From Pseudorasbora parva (Eukaryota; Chordata; Actinopteri; Cypriniformes; Gobionidae), in NCBI RefSeq assembly GCF_024679245.1, contig NC_090179.1:7503327-7567326 (forward strand): 64,000 nucleotides of DNA, given 5' to 3'. Shown here piece after piece: positions 51,702-63,695 of this stretch. The position numbers were made by a program, and so were the translations under genes. The notes under the pieces were generated by a model. The model was not told the DNA's origin and made no database searches. It saw nothing but the letters and a program-made list of their open reading frames with translations. Numbering within the stretch: the stretch's first letter is position 1; every line of letters begins with the position of its first letter.

Positions 51702-54384
51702 TGTAAAAAATTGTGTCGTAAAATAACGGTAATCTACTGGCAGCTGTGGTTCCAGCAATGTACTGTTAATTTACAGCCCTCTACTGTTTATATACAGCTC
51801 TCATTTTTTTTCCAGTATTTTACCGTAATAATACCATGAAAGGTAACTTTTAATTTGGAAAACTGATCGCTTCATACAGTTCTCATTTTAAAACTAGTAT
51901 TTATAGGTGTTTGTATCGTAAAACTTCATTTAAGTAATTTAACACGTGTAAGGTGTAGTAGTAAAATGATTTAGAAACATGACTTTAACTTCGATCTTTG
52001 CGGTTCGTTGTGAGCAATAGCACACACGTATGTGACAAATTACTCAACAAACGGCTCATAACTGCATCAGCAAACACAGTTATTGCCGTTAAATAAAGCA
52101 TCAGGCAGCATATCATCAATATTTCTCTGCTCATCCTGGACTGAAGCACAGACTCTACTCTTCAGCACAATGGTAACCCACAAAACTAATGAATTCAACT
52201 AAAAGATCTCTTCTATATCATCTTGTGCAACAACACAAACACAGGTCATTTTAATATTTACTCTCCTTATCAGTTACTGAGTTTGCACAACTTTTTTCTA
52301 TTAACTTTCACTAATATTTCAGTGAAAATATCTTGATTCATCTGGTAACTCTGACTGTTACGTTTTACAGTATATTACTGTTTTTCCTTGATTTAACGGT
52401 AATCTACTGGCAGCTCTGGTTCCAGTATAGTGCCGTTTTTTTACAGTACTTTTCCGTAAGTGAATTTACAGTTTCTTACTGTTAATTTACGGTTCCCTCT
52501 GTGGGTTTTTTCATCTAACCCCTTTAACCCTTTTAACCCCACAGCAAAATCTTCAGTTTTAAATGAACACTGAAGAGTGTACACACTACAGAGTATTAGA
52601 GTAATTGAAGCACTGATGAAGTTAATGAGATAATTAAGAGATTAATTAAGTGATAACTGAGAACACCTGTTAACAAGAATCAATGAAGGACAGAGAAACA
52701 CAAGAACTATGACTGACTTCAGCCACAGCTTTAGATGAAATCAACTGAAGATAAAAGAAGACATTAAATCTCTGAAGATCTCAGCAGAGGATTAAACAAC
52801 TCCTCAAACAGCATTACCAGCTTCACACATTACTTACCAGACTGACTTTATTTCAGTCAGACATCTACAGAAGCTCTTATTGGGAATTATCAGATCTTTA
52901 GGTGTTGATGTTTAATAGAAAATATTTGGTCACCCTTATCGTGATCAGTGTTTGCTTCAGTTGGGCTCTTGGCCCTTGACTTTGTAATGATAGTGTTTCT
53001 TAAACACATTTATTGTAGCAAAATAGTCAAGAAAAAACAATGGTCAGATATGATTGACTTTGTTTTGCTATAATTGTAATAGGATGTTTAGTTTGTTAAT
53101 CTTGTCCAGTGTTTCATCCCTAAACAAACCCATTCTTTTAAAAACACATACATAAACTCTTATTTTATGTTATTAAACTGGGACCCTTCTTAAATTATCA
53201 ACCACTGATTAGGAATTAGTTATGAATGATTTATAAAGTCATGATTTTAACTAATTGTTTGCTCTTTGCTGTCATTTAGACTCGCATAGACTTGAAGAAT
53301 CAGCGTATGAATCTCAACAATGGTGACAATCAATAAAAAAAAACGAACAGATCAACTCTGAACATCACAAAACACTACTTAAAGTCAACGCAACAACAGC
53401 ACCAAAAATAAAGGCAAATAATAAGAATTAAAGAAAATAACCAGGCTATTCAGCAGCAAAATTTATTCGTGCCGCAATGCATGCTGGGAGTTTTGAGTGT
53501 CACCACGGCTGAGATTCATACGCCGATTCTTGATGTCTGTGTGAGTCAGATTGATTTAGATGTTTTGACCACAAGCTGTTCCCATGCTCTTCAAATTATC
53601 TGGTTGTTGCAATACTGATGTTATAAAATTATAGGGTTCAATTTTACAAAAAATTAGGCATCAGCTATATGTTTATAGATAAGACTAGTCAATTATTAGT
53701 GAATTAAACCATTGTTAAATAGTCAACATAACCAACTCATGTTTTTTTCTCAGCTTTGCTTGCTATAACAAACATATTGAATACACACTATTACAGCAGT
53801 GAGAGAAAAACTAATGTTATTGTGTCAATGTTCAAGAGCCCAACTAAAACTAACACTGATCACCATAATGGTAACGTCAGAAGAAACAATCAAACAACAT
53901 CTGATAATTCTCAATAAGAGCTTCTGTAGTCGTCTGACAGAAATAAAGTCAGTCTGGTTAGTAATGTGTGGAGCTGGTAATGCTGTTTGTGAAGTTGTTT
54001 AATCCTCTGCTGAGATCTTCAGAGATTTAATGTCTTCTTTTATCTTCAGTTGATTTCATCTAAAGCTCTGGCTGAAGTCAGTTGTAGTTCTTGTGTTTCT
54101 CTGTCCTTCAGTGATTCTTGTTAACAGGTGTTCTCAGTTATCACTTAATTAATCTCTTAATTATCTCATGAACTTCAACAATGCTTCAATTACTCTAACA
54201 CTCTGTAGTGTGTACACTCTTCAGTGTTCATTTAAAACTGAAGATTTTGCTGTGGGGTTAAAAGGGTTAAATGTGTTAGATGAAAAAACCCACAGAGGGA
54301 ACCGTAAATTAACAGTAAGAAACTGTAAATTAATTTACGGAAAAGTTCTGTAAAAAACGGCACTTTACTGGCAACCATGCTTCC
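51702..54384 (-). mobile_element. CACTG-family element, copy 3, inverted repeats at both ends
   Basis: Begins ACTGTAAAAAATTGTG. Left 52390-52960 is the inverse of 53880-54384, giving long terminal inverted repeats. The middle (53050-53730) is the inverse of 13226-13900. No ORF. The right end is cut at GGCAACCA near 54380. Confidence 0.65.
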
Positions 54385-54389
54385 AAACA

Positions 54390-54617
54390 GTTAAACACAC
54401 TTTTGAAAAAAGAAGTGGGGAGTGCGTCAAAGGCGCAGGTTGATGTTTTAAGATGCTGTACTGTGTCTTCTAAAATTTTACTGTCAATTGTTTCGAAATC
54501 AGACATAGTAATTTTCGGAGGTTTTGGTCTGATCTGTCTGACCCCAGAGCAACTCAAGGATGTGCTGATTGCCTCTCTGATATTTTTGATTTTCTCTGAG
54601 AAGATCAGTACCCCCAT
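54390..54617 (-). pseudogene. LINE ORF2 linker fragment
   Basis: The minus strand encodes MGVLIFSEKIKNIREAIS and TSTCAFDALPTSFFKSVFN, the segment between endonuclease and reverse transcriptase in CR1/L2-like LINEs (compare FFTSKIDNIRNKI in the 34173 ORF). It abuts the end of the CACTG element. Confidence 0.6.
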
Positions 54618-54649
54618 CTATACCGCCATTCACTAGCCTGACAAGCTGA

Positions 54650-55310
54650 GACACCCCTCGCTGCAGCCTGTAGCACGATGACGTTGCTGGATCAGATCCA
54701 ATACGTACTGGATGGTGGATCGTTATGGCAATGTCATTCATACCGATCTCTGGGTTAATTTATAATGTGTATGCGCTAGTCTTGACATGTATGATCAATA
54801 TTGTATATAGATGATGTTCTATTGTGTAGTTGTATTACTGATAAATAGTATTAAGTAATTATTGATGAATAAATCATCTTTTCATAAATGTGATGCCTAA
54901 ATTACATAGTTTCGCTGTACATGCATGCAAAACAGTTAAAATTTTATATTCTGATCTTGCTGTTGAGTGGAAGGAAAAATTGGTCAAGTAATTGTCTCTG
55001 TAATTTTAATCCTCAAGGTACAATGCAACACGATGTGTAAAGAGCTTAAAATACCAGTAGCCCACACATTCAAGGGAAAATGCAAAACGTGTGTCCTGAT
55101 GAGCATGTTATTAATCATTATTTTTGCGCGAGCGGTTTGAGTATTTATCTATCCAGCAAAACTCTCCTGTGCATTCAATGATGTCCCCAAAACTCTACTG
55201 CGCATGCGTGTATGACGTCATCCAATTGTGAATGAAACCCCCGCGCATGCACGTCCAGTACGCGTTGGATCTGATCCAGTACGTCATCGTGCTTCAGGCT
55301 GCAGCGAGGA
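54650..55310. mobile_element. 660 bp element with GCTGCAGC-containing inverted ends
   Basis: CCTCGCTGCAGCCTG...GCACGATGACGT near 54655-54685 is the inverse of ACGTCATCGTGC...CAGGCTGCAGCGAGG at 55280-55307, with TGGATCAGATCCAA inside both ends. No ORF; target duplication not resolved. Confidence 0.6.
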
Positions 55311-55429
55311 CTTCTTGGACAAGCTAGACCCACATCAAGATGTTTGGTCTGGAAACTCACCATTGACAGCTCAGTCCGAGGGGCGGGATAAAGGTGATGA
55401 AGGTGAAGCGATGAAGGTGAAGCGGAGCT

Positions 55430-55624
55430 AGTAGACAGATTCAACTTTTGCCGTATATATCCGGTCGGCAAAACTCCCAACACATCTTCCCTTTTTAAGA
55501 ATGACTTCAGTGCCGTTCTTTGTTCTTTTCTCATAGAAAATCTTAACTCCAAGTCTTGCAGAGTCACGTTCAAAGCTGATTCGAAAGACCGCCGTTCGCC
55601 AGTTTCTGTGTTTACTAAGCACAC
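55430..55624 (-). pseudogene. RecQ-like helicase N-terminal remnant
   Basis: The minus strand reads FESALNVTLQDLELRFSMRK then EQRTALKSFLKREDVLGVLP and TGY. That resembles the Q-motif and Walker A region (VLPTGYGKS) of RecQ-type SF2 helicases. The GKS is missing (IRQ instead) and helicase similarity stops there, at about 55455. Such intronless helicase copies recur in fish genomes, so this is probably a repeat or retrocopy. Confidence 0.5.
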
Positions 55625-55989
55625 AAGCGCAACTCGGCCGTAATTATGTTAAGCCCTGCCCACTGACTCTATACACAATGTGATTGGCCTGACCAGAGTT
55701 TGGTTTTTTACAGCTCAGAAGGTATTGAGAGTGACACTTGCAGCAGATTAGATTTCAAGGCTACTCATTCACTCTTCCCTCCACTAATATTGTTCACTTG
55801 TGGGAGTCAATGAAAACGAGTGAGTGATTTTGGATAGTTTGTGCTCACTTTTTAATAATAATTTGAAACTTACTTTTTTTTTAAATAATCTCCATAAATC
55901 TGTCTCTCCAGACGAGCAGTTCCAGATTTTCCCCAACTCTAATGCAAAAGTAGGGGGAAGACCCGCCCATGACTGGTGATGATCAGACC
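55625..55989. other. Unassigned sequence upstream of the helicase remnant
   Basis: No gene or repeat boundary recognised. Confidence 0.4.
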
Positions 55990-56436
55990 TATCCATCAAA
56001 GTTTAGGCTAATCGAGGTTTTATGTAGAAAAAGGATTGCATCAACTGCGGATGGCTTCAAGGCTGTCCTGCTGCCAGCAGCGCTGAAGTTGCGCTCACTG
56101 GAATGACAAGGATGCCGCGGGCAATATGCACGCACGTGTTGCGAGTTGTTGTCACGGCGACATAAACAAATTTCCGCATGCAGGAAGACGGATGTTAGGG
56201 TTATATAATGCATGTATTTTAATCACAAAAACAAACCATTGCATCAAGTTAAACAGGCCCATTGGCTACTTGCATAATAAGCAGTTTTAAATTTAAAAGG
56301 TTCAATGCCTTTTCGCGCTGACGTGACCGAGCCCGACCCGAACCCGAACGTCATTTCTAAATATCTGTCCGAACCCGGCCCGACCCGTCGGGTACCGTCG
56401 GAACCCGTCGGGCTCGGGTCGGGTATCCATCCTCTA
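55990..56436. mobile_element. hAT-type element, truncated copy of 2862-3304
   Basis: 447 bp closely matching the right half of the 2398-3304 element, ending CATCCTCTA. The left half and its terminus are missing. Confidence 0.75.
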
Positions 56437-57084
56437 ATTCACAGCACTGGTCAGGTCTACAACCAGCTGTTCAGGTAGGGTTAATTCTGCCATTTCCAAC
56501 AGATACTAGCAGGCTATCTATTCTCAGTATTTTAGACAAAAGTGTTTATAGTTTGAAGTCACAGGGGCACTATAAGTCACACCTTGACTAGTGATACGGA
56601 CTCTAGCTTGTGGTGATGAGTGGTCAGAAGGAACTACCCTTATCTGACACTTACCTAAGTTCACACAGAACTCTCAAATTCTGATAGTCTTACAAGGTAT
56701 ATGAGCCCTTTGCTATACTAGTAGTAGCAATTAGTTATAATTAATAATCCCAACCTCTGCTAACACTATAGTTTCCTGGATGAGGAAACCCTTACCAGAA
56801 CTATGCCACTATAAAATGGTCCAAAGCTTAAACAACAATTCTATTTACTGCAAACAATTCAGCTGCAACAAATCCTATTTATAAATGGTACAACAAGGAG
56901 CTGAATCAAGAAACTACAAATAAGGCTTGGGAGGAACCACCTGCTAAGCAAACAGTAACTGACCAAACTGAGAAATTTAGTTTCCTGTTAAAGTAATTTA
57001 CCTTGCAGTCTTTTAGGTGAATTCTTTGTGTTAAGGATTCTTTGTGAATCCTTATGAACAAAAGACTCGTTTCAATCTTAGTTG
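56437..57084 (-). other. Internal region next to the LTR
   Basis: Lies directly 3' (minus strand) of the primer-binding site, so it should be leader/gag sequence of the LTR element. No long ORF is visible; it ends at the hAT copy, and no second LTR is in the window on this side. Confidence 0.4.
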
Positions 57085-57102
57085 GCCTCACACGGGGCAC
57101 CA
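57085..57102 (-). promoter_or_regulatory. tRNA primer-binding site of the LTR element
   Basis: The minus strand reads TGGTGCCCCGTGTGAGG three bases after the LTR end. TGG matches the complement of a tRNA CCA end. A second TGGTGCCCCGTAT lies inside the LTR at 57207-57219. Confidence 0.65.
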
Positions 57103-57105
57103 AAA

Positions 57106-59085
57106 TGTAGTGATTTCTACTTAGTTTACCGATGACGTAGTGATTTTCAGATCACGTGTCACTTAAGGTGTGGTTATGAGTGTATCAGATGACCCCTCCC
57201 TCTTTGATACGGGGCACCAGCTAAGAATAATATCTTAACAATATAATAACACTCGCAAAAGAGCTGTTCAGTAATTCAGAATTAATGTAAATTAGAGGGA
57301 GTTGGTCAGCTGATTTATCTGAAGGATTTGTGAGTCTGGACAACCAGTAGAGTCTTTGATCATCAACACAATGAAGACACAGTGTAATAAAATGAATTAA
57401 ATTTATTAACAATAGATATGCAAGAGTAAATACTTAAACGATTAATAATGCTAGTAATGGATATATACTTCTAAAGGATAGTAAACTAATAACCAAAAAG
57501 TAATGAACGAAAGAATAAAACCAATACATGATGTGAACACAGAATGGATAAATGCAATGCTGTTGAACAGAATGTAGCAATAGAAGAGAAATGTATGGGA
57601 ATGCTTCTTATGGGAACCATATAATGGTTCTGGCACATGGTGATAAATAAATGCTTATTTATCATTAAACGAATAATAAACCTATTATTTGTAACAACCT
57701 GACCTCAAGTAATAGTTATCTAAACAGGTTAGAAAGCATATGCTGCATGTATAAACTAATGCCAAGGTCTCTAGAAAGATGTTTGGTAAGTTTATATTTA
57801 CGTTCCACACAGTCGGGTGATCAGTCCTGGCAGTAGATACGTCTTCCACTGGTTATGCGGGTAGCGTGCAGTGGGAAGGGCGCAGAGTTGCAAGTAGCCG
57901 TTGCCACGCTGGGCTGAAGGATGCAGAACTCTGGTTGCGCCAAGAGGGTCCTTAAACGTGGACCGGGCAGCTAGGTCAGTCGAATCTTCACAGGGTCCTT
58001 CGCAGGCTGGCTGCGTCACTGAGGAGCCGTGTGGGACCGGCAATGTCTGGCGATGCAGAGGTCCTTGGTGGACTGGATGTGCTGCTGGAGGAGTTGTAAA
58101 GGTCAGATAAGATCTCTCAAGGAGAGAGCCCTTTTCCAGCTATAGTTGCCGAAAGCAATATAAAGGTTTTGCTCGCAAAAGCTTAACCTCCACTGTCTTG
58201 TAGTCTCTTTCCTTGTCAGGTCAGAAGCTCAGGACGTGGTGTGTCTGTTAGTGTCTCCTTCCCCGTCGGGTTAGAAACGCAGAACAAGGGTGTGTCTACC
58301 CGGGGGACATATGTATCCCTTTCCGATGAGGAGGAGATTAAAATCCGGCGCCTTTCCAGTCCTGGAGTGTGATTGGCCACTGGGTTCTGAAGTAGGCACG
58401 GTGTTGCCCACCCTAGTGTGGAACTCATTTGCATAGCATAAAGTGGCATGTTAAAACAATGTCTTAAATGTTTTACCCATGCATTATTTCTTTACCAAAC
58501 CTCTTTTAAAATATAAAAGGCATCGCATGGAAAAGATAGAGACCAACCATGATAAGAAGCGGCTAAGTCATCGTCCACGCATTCGTTTATCTGTTAATGG
58601 ACCTGTCCCGTGGACTGTTGTTTTTACAGTCAATAACACATTAACATAAACTGCACTTTGTGTGAAGATGAGGTGGATGAGTTGCAGTTCATATACATTT
58701 AAGACCTCCAAAAATGTGTATGAATGGATTTAAATAGACCTCTATGGCCTCTCTTTTGATGCTGCCTTCAGGAGGTCCTGGAGGAATTTTTATGGCAGCA
58801 CTTGCCTAAACCTTAGGAATGAGTTTGGAGGTTAAAATCCACTTGTAGACCAATGAGAAGTCCTCTCTTTGGTGGTGGTGGGTGCAGAAAGTCCCCCCTT
58901 CCTGCCATGTAAGAGGTGTCTGGCAGTTGTCTTGGCATCTTATCTGATGTTGCTGAACATTTGTTTATGTTCATTCTCCAAGGTTCCAATCATAGTGTGG
59001 CACATCTTCTTCCACACCGGTAGTTAGGGAGGGGCCTTGCCATAAACTGGTCTCTGGAATGCCACCCTAACTGATGTTCACTACA
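57106..59085 (-). mobile_element. Long terminal repeat of a retroelement (about 1.98 kb)
   Basis: On the minus strand it begins TGTAGTGA (59085-59078) and ends TCACTACA (57113-57106), perfect 8 bp inverted ends with the canonical TG...CA. A primer-binding site follows. Its start adjoins the first U6 repeat unit. ERV versus Ty3-like origin cannot be told without gag-pol. No coding sequence seen. Confidence 0.7.
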
Positions 59086-59270
59086 AAAGTTGGCAGAAAA
59101 CGAAACATCCTTTGATGTCTTTGTCAAGGGAGTATAAACTCGATGTAACTGGACACAATCTGCAGCAGGAGGAGTTGATCCTATGGAGATCTTGAGGCAG
59201 TGAAGGACTTGACAGAATTTTCCTGATTTGGAAGAGAACACAAACGAAAATAAAGAGTTGCAGGAGGGGA

Positions 59271-59305
59271 TGCTTTTAGACCTGTGAAGCAGGCCTTGAT
59301 CACAG
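59271..59305 (-). other. Hairpin plus snRNA 3'-box-like motif after U6 copy 1
   Basis: Minus strand CTGTGA...TCACAG (59305-59282) can form a 6 bp stem with a 12-base loop. GTCTAAAAGCA (59281-59271) follows, resembling the Pol II snRNA 3' box. Present in every unit; function is inference. Confidence 0.35.
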
Positions 59306-59311
59306 CTGCAT

Positions 59312-59416
59312 AAATATGGAGCGCTTCACAGATTTGCGTGTCATCCTTTCGCAGGGGCCATGCTAATCTTCTCTGTATCGATCCAATTTTAGTATATGTG
59401 CTGCCTTAGCAAGCAC
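59312..59416 (-). ncRNA. U6 snRNA-like, copy 1
   Basis: Minus strand starts GTGCTTGCTAAGGCAGCAC, then CATATACTAAAATTGGA, CGATACAGAGAAGATTAGCA and TGGCCCCTGCG, ending CCATATTT. The 5' stem-loop, ACAGAGA box and AGC triad of U6 are intact. Differences from the vertebrate consensus include GGATCG for GGAACG, GCGAAAGG for GCGCAAGG and GCGCTCC for GCGTTCC. The T-run terminator is absent (TTTATGC follows). Confidence 0.85.
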
Positions 59417-59438
59417 AAGTTTGCTGGCCGCTCAAGGC

Positions 59439-59445
59439 ATATGTA
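59439..59445 (-). promoter_or_regulatory. TATA-like element of U6 copy 1
   Basis: Minus strand TACATAT at about -29 to -23. Weak as a TATA box but at the canonical distance for a type 3 Pol III promoter. Conserved in all units. Confidence 0.4.
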
Positions 59446-59463
59446 CAGCTCAGGTCCCAGCAA

Positions 59464-59483
59464 GCTCTCACCAAGGTGGTAAG
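59464..59483 (-). promoter_or_regulatory. PSE-like element of U6 copy 1
   Basis: Minus strand CTTACCACCTTGGTGAGAGC spans -67 to -48 from the U6 start. Human U6 has a PSE starting CTTACC at about the same place. The block is repeated at the same offset upstream of the other copies (for example 60090-60109). Confidence 0.55.
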
Positions 59484-59937
59484 GCCCAGCAAACTATCTC
59501 GCCACTGTATACCTTATTGCACACACTGATATATGCAACAGCTTAATAATTTTAGGGAAAAGGTATGTTAAATCTTCATTGTTCACATATGGCCTAATTC
59601 CACCATGATATCATAGAGCATCTGCTGAAAGAAGGGTGTTGTCAGACTTATCGATGGTACCAGTGTACAAGCACTGAAGAAGGTGTGGCCTCTACGTTTT
59701 CGTGAGAAAAAAAGTTGGCAGAAAGACGAAACATCCTTTGATGTCTTTGTCAAGGGAGTATAAACTCGATGTAACTGGACACGATATGCAGCAGGAGGAG
59801 TTGATCCTATGGAGATCTTGAGGCAGTGAAGGACTTGACAGAATTTTCCTGATTTGGAAGAGAACACAAACGAAAATAAGGAGTGGCAGGAGGGGATGCT
59901 TTTAGACCTGTGAAGCAGGCCTTGATCACAGCTGCAT

Positions 59938-60042
59938 AAATATGGAGCGCTTCACGGATTTGCGTGTCATCCTTTCGCAGGGGCCATGCTAATCTTCTCT
60001 GTATCGATCCAATTTTAGTATATGTGCTGCCTTAGCAAGCAC
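59938..60042 (-). ncRNA. U6 snRNA-like, copy 2
   Basis: Same as copy 1 except for ATCCG in place of ATCTG in the 3' part. Start 626 bp from copy 1. Confidence 0.85.
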
Positions 60043-60567
60043 AAGTTTGCTGGCCGCTCAAGGCATATGTACACCTCAGGTCCCAGCAAGCTCTCACCAA
60101 GGTGGTAAGGCCCAGCAAACTATCGCGCCACTGTATACCTTCCTTATTGCACACACTGATATATGCAACAGCTCAATAATTTTAGGGAAAGGGTATGTTA
60201 AAGCTTCATTGTTCACGTATGGCCTAATTCCACCATGATATCTTAGAACATCTGCTGAAAGAAGGGTGTTGCCAGACTTATCGATGGTACCAGTGTACAA
60301 GCACTGAAGAAGGCGTGGCCTCTACGTTTTCGTGAGAAAAAAAGTTGTCAGAAAGACGAATCATCCTTTGATGTCTTTGTCAAGGGAGTATAAACTCGAT
60401 GTAACTGGACACAATCTGCAGCAGGAGGAGTTGATCCTATGGAGATCTTGAGGCAGTGAAGGACTTGACAGAATTTTCCTGATTTGGAAGAGAACACAAA
60501 CGAAAATAAAGAGTTGCAGGAGGGGATGCTTTTAGACCTGTGAAGCAGGCCTTGATCACAGCTGCAT

Positions 60568-60672
60568 AAATATGGAGCGCTTCACAGATATGCATGTCGT
60601 CCTTTCACAGGGGCCATGCTAATCTTCTCTGTATCGATCCAATTTTAGTATATGTTCTGCCTTAGCAAGCAC
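60568..60672 (-). ncRNA. U6 snRNA-like, copy 3 (most diverged)
   Basis: Extra changes, including CAGAACATATAC in the 5' stem region, CTGTGAAAGG in the internal stem-loop and ATGCATATCTG further 3'. Probably a pseudogene within the array. Confidence 0.8.
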
Positions 60673-61193
60673 AAGTTTGCTGGCCGCTCAAGGCATATGT
60701 ACACCTCAGGTCCCAGCAAGCTCTCACCAAGGTGGTAAGGCCCAGCAAACTATCTCGCCACTGTATACCTTATTGCACACACTGATATATGCAACAGCTC
60801 AATAATTTTAGGGAAAGGGTATGTTAAAGCTTCATTGTTCACGTATGGCCTAATTCCACCATGATATCATAGAGCATCTGCTGAAAGAAGGGTGTTGTCA
60901 GACTCATCGATGGTACCAGTGTACAAGCACTGAAGAAGGCGTGGCCTGTACGTTTTCGTGAGAAAAAAAGTTGGCAGAAAGACGAAACATCCTTTGATGT
61001 CTTTGTCAAGGGAGTATAAACTCGATGCAACTGGACACGATATGCAGCAGGAGGAGTTGATCCTATGGAGATCTTGAGGCAGTGAAGGACTTGACAGAAT
61101 TTTCCTGATTTGGAAGAGAACACAAACGAAAATAAAGAGTGGCAGGAGGGGATGCTTTTAGACCTGTGAAGCAGGCCTTGATCACAGCTGCAT

Positions 61194-61298
61194 AAATATG
61201 GAGCGCTTCACGGATTTGCGTGTCATCCTTTCGCAGGGGCCATGCTAATCTTCTCTGTATCGATCCAATTTTAGTATATGTGCTGCCTTAGCAAGCAC
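61194..61298 (-). ncRNA. U6 snRNA-like, copy 4
   Basis: Matches copy 2 over the U6 region. 626 bp from copy 3. Confidence 0.85.
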
Positions 61299-61818
61299 AA
61301 GTTTGCTGGCCGCTCAAGGCATATGTACACCTCAGGTCCCAGCAAGCTCTCACCAAGGTGGTAAGGCCCAGCAAACTATCTCGACACTGTATACCTTATT
61401 GCACACACTGATATATGCAACAGCTCAATAATTTTAGGGAAAGGGTATGTTAAAGCTTCATTGTTCACATATGGCCTAATTCCACCATGATATCATAGAG
61501 CATCTGCTGAAAGAAAGGTGTTGTCAGACTTATCGATGGTACCAGTGTACAAGCACTGAAGAAGGCGTGGCCTCTACATTTCGTGAGAAAAAAAGTTGGC
61601 AGAAAGACGAATCATCCTTTGATGTCTTTGTCAAGGGAGTATAAACTCGATGTAACTGGACACAATCTGCAGCAGGAGGAGTTGATCCTATGGAGATCTT
61701 GAGGCAGTGAAGGACTTGACAGAATTTTCCTGATTTGGAAGAGAACACAAACGAAAATAAGGAGTGGCAGGAGGGGATGCTTTTAGACCTGTGAAGCAGG
61801 ACTTGATCACAGCTGCAT

Positions 61819-61923
61819 AAATATGGAGCGCTTCACGGATTTGCGTGTCATCCTTTCGCAGGGGCCATGCTAATCTTCTCTGTATCGATCCAATTTTAGT
61901 ATATGTGCTGCCTTAGAAAGCAC
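61819..61923 (-). ncRNA. U6 snRNA-like, copy 5
   Basis: As copy 2, but the 5' stem-loop reads GTGCTTTCTAAGG, weakening the stem. Unit type shared with copy 8. Confidence 0.84.
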
Positions 61924-62444
61924 AAGTTTGCTGGCCGCTCAAGGCATATGTACACCTCAGGTTCCAGCAAGCTCTCACCAAGGTGGTAAGGCCCAGCAAA
62001 CTATCGCGCCACTGTATACCTTATTGCACACACTGATATATGCAACAGCTCAAATATTTTAGGGAAAGGGTATGTTAAAGCTTCATTGTTCACGTATGGC
62101 CTAATTCCACCATGATATCATAGAGCATCTGCTGAAAGAAGGGTGTTGTCAGACTTATCGATGGTACCAGTGTACAAGCACTGAAGAAGGCGTGGCCTCT
62201 ACGTTTTCGTGAGAAAAAAAGTTGGCAGAAAGACGAAACATCCTTTGATGTCTTTGTCAAGGGAGTATAAACTCGATGTAACTGGACACGATATGCAGCA
62301 GGAGGAGTTGATCCTATGGAGATCTTGAGGCAGTGAAGGACTTGACAGAATTTTCCTGATTTGGAAGAGAACACAAACGAAAATAAAGAGTGGCAGGAGG
62401 GGATGCTTTTAGACCTGTGAAGCAGGCCTTGATCACAGCTGCAT

Positions 62445-62549
62445 AAATATGGAGCGCTTCACGGATTTGCGTGTCATCCTTTCGCAGGGGCCATGCTAAT
62501 CTTCTCTGTATCGATCCAATTTTAGTATATGTGCTGCCTTAGCAAGCAC
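62445..62549 (-). ncRNA. U6 snRNA-like, copy 6
   Basis: Matches copy 2 over the U6 region. Confidence 0.85.
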
Positions 62550-63070
62550 AAGTTTGCTGGCCGCTCAAGGCATATGTACACCTCAGGTCCCAGCAAGCTC
62601 TCACCAAGGTGGTAAGGCCCAGCAAACTATCTCGACACTGTATACCTTATTGCACACACTGATATATGCAACAGCTCAATAATTTTAGGGAAAGGGTATG
62701 TTAAAGCTTCCTTGTTGACATATGGCCTAATTCCACCATGATATCTTAGAGCATCTGCTGAAAGAAGGGTGTTGCCAGACTTATCGATGGTAACAGTGTA
62801 CAAGCACTGAAGAAGGCGTGGCCTCTACGTTTTCGTGAGAAAAAAAGTTGGCAGAAAAACGAAACATCCTTTGATGTCTTTGTCAAGGGAGTATAAACTC
62901 GATGTAACTGGACACGATATGCAGCAGGAGGAGTTGATCCTATGGAGATCTTGAGGCAGTGAAGGACTTGACAGAATTTTCCTGATTTGGAAGAGAACAC
63001 AAACGAAAATAAAGAGTGGCAGGAGGGGATGCTTTTAGACCTGTGAAGCAGGCCTTGATCACAGCTGCAT

Positions 63071-63175
63071 AAATATGGAGCGCTTCACGGATTTGCGTGT
63101 CATCCTTTCGCAGGGGCCATGCTAATCTTCTCTGTATCGATCCAATTTTAGTATATGTGCTGCCTTAGCAAGCAC
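63071..63175 (-). ncRNA. U6 snRNA-like, copy 7
   Basis: Matches copy 2 over the U6 region. The spacer is of the same type as copy 6. Confidence 0.85.
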
Positions 63176-63695
63176 AAGTTTGCTGGCCGCTCAAGGCATA
63201 TGTACACCTCAGGTCCCAGCAAGCTCTCACCAAGGTGGTAAGGCCCAGCAAACTATCTCGACACTGTATACCTTATTGCACACACTGATATATGCAACAG
63301 CTCAATAATTTTAGGGAAAGGGTATGTTAAAGCTTCATTGTTCACATATGGCCTAATTTCACCATGATATCATAGAGCATCTGCTGAAAGAAAGGTGTTG
63401 TCAGACTTATCGATGGTACCAGTGTACAAGCACTGAAGAAGGTGTGGCCTCTACATTTCGTGAGAAAAAAAGTTGGCAGAAAGACGAATCATCCTTTGAT
63501 GTCTTTGTCAAGGGAGTATAAACTCGATGTAACTGGACACAATCTGCAGCAGGAGGAGTTGATCCTATGGAGATCTTGAGGCAGTGAAGGACTTGACAGA
63601 ATTTTCCTGATTTGGAAGAGAACACAAACGAAAATAAGGAGTGGCAGGAGGGGATGCTTTTAGACCTGTGAAGCAGGACTTGATCACAGCTGCAT

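Noticed and set aside
59583..59867. Recurring 94-residue minus-strand ORF (MFSSKSGKFCQVLHC...) in each U6 array unit
   Set aside because: It recurs only because the unit is tandemly repeated. Copies at 61530 and 63407 carry a one-base deletion that shifts the frame, and no domain is recognised, so coding is unlikely.
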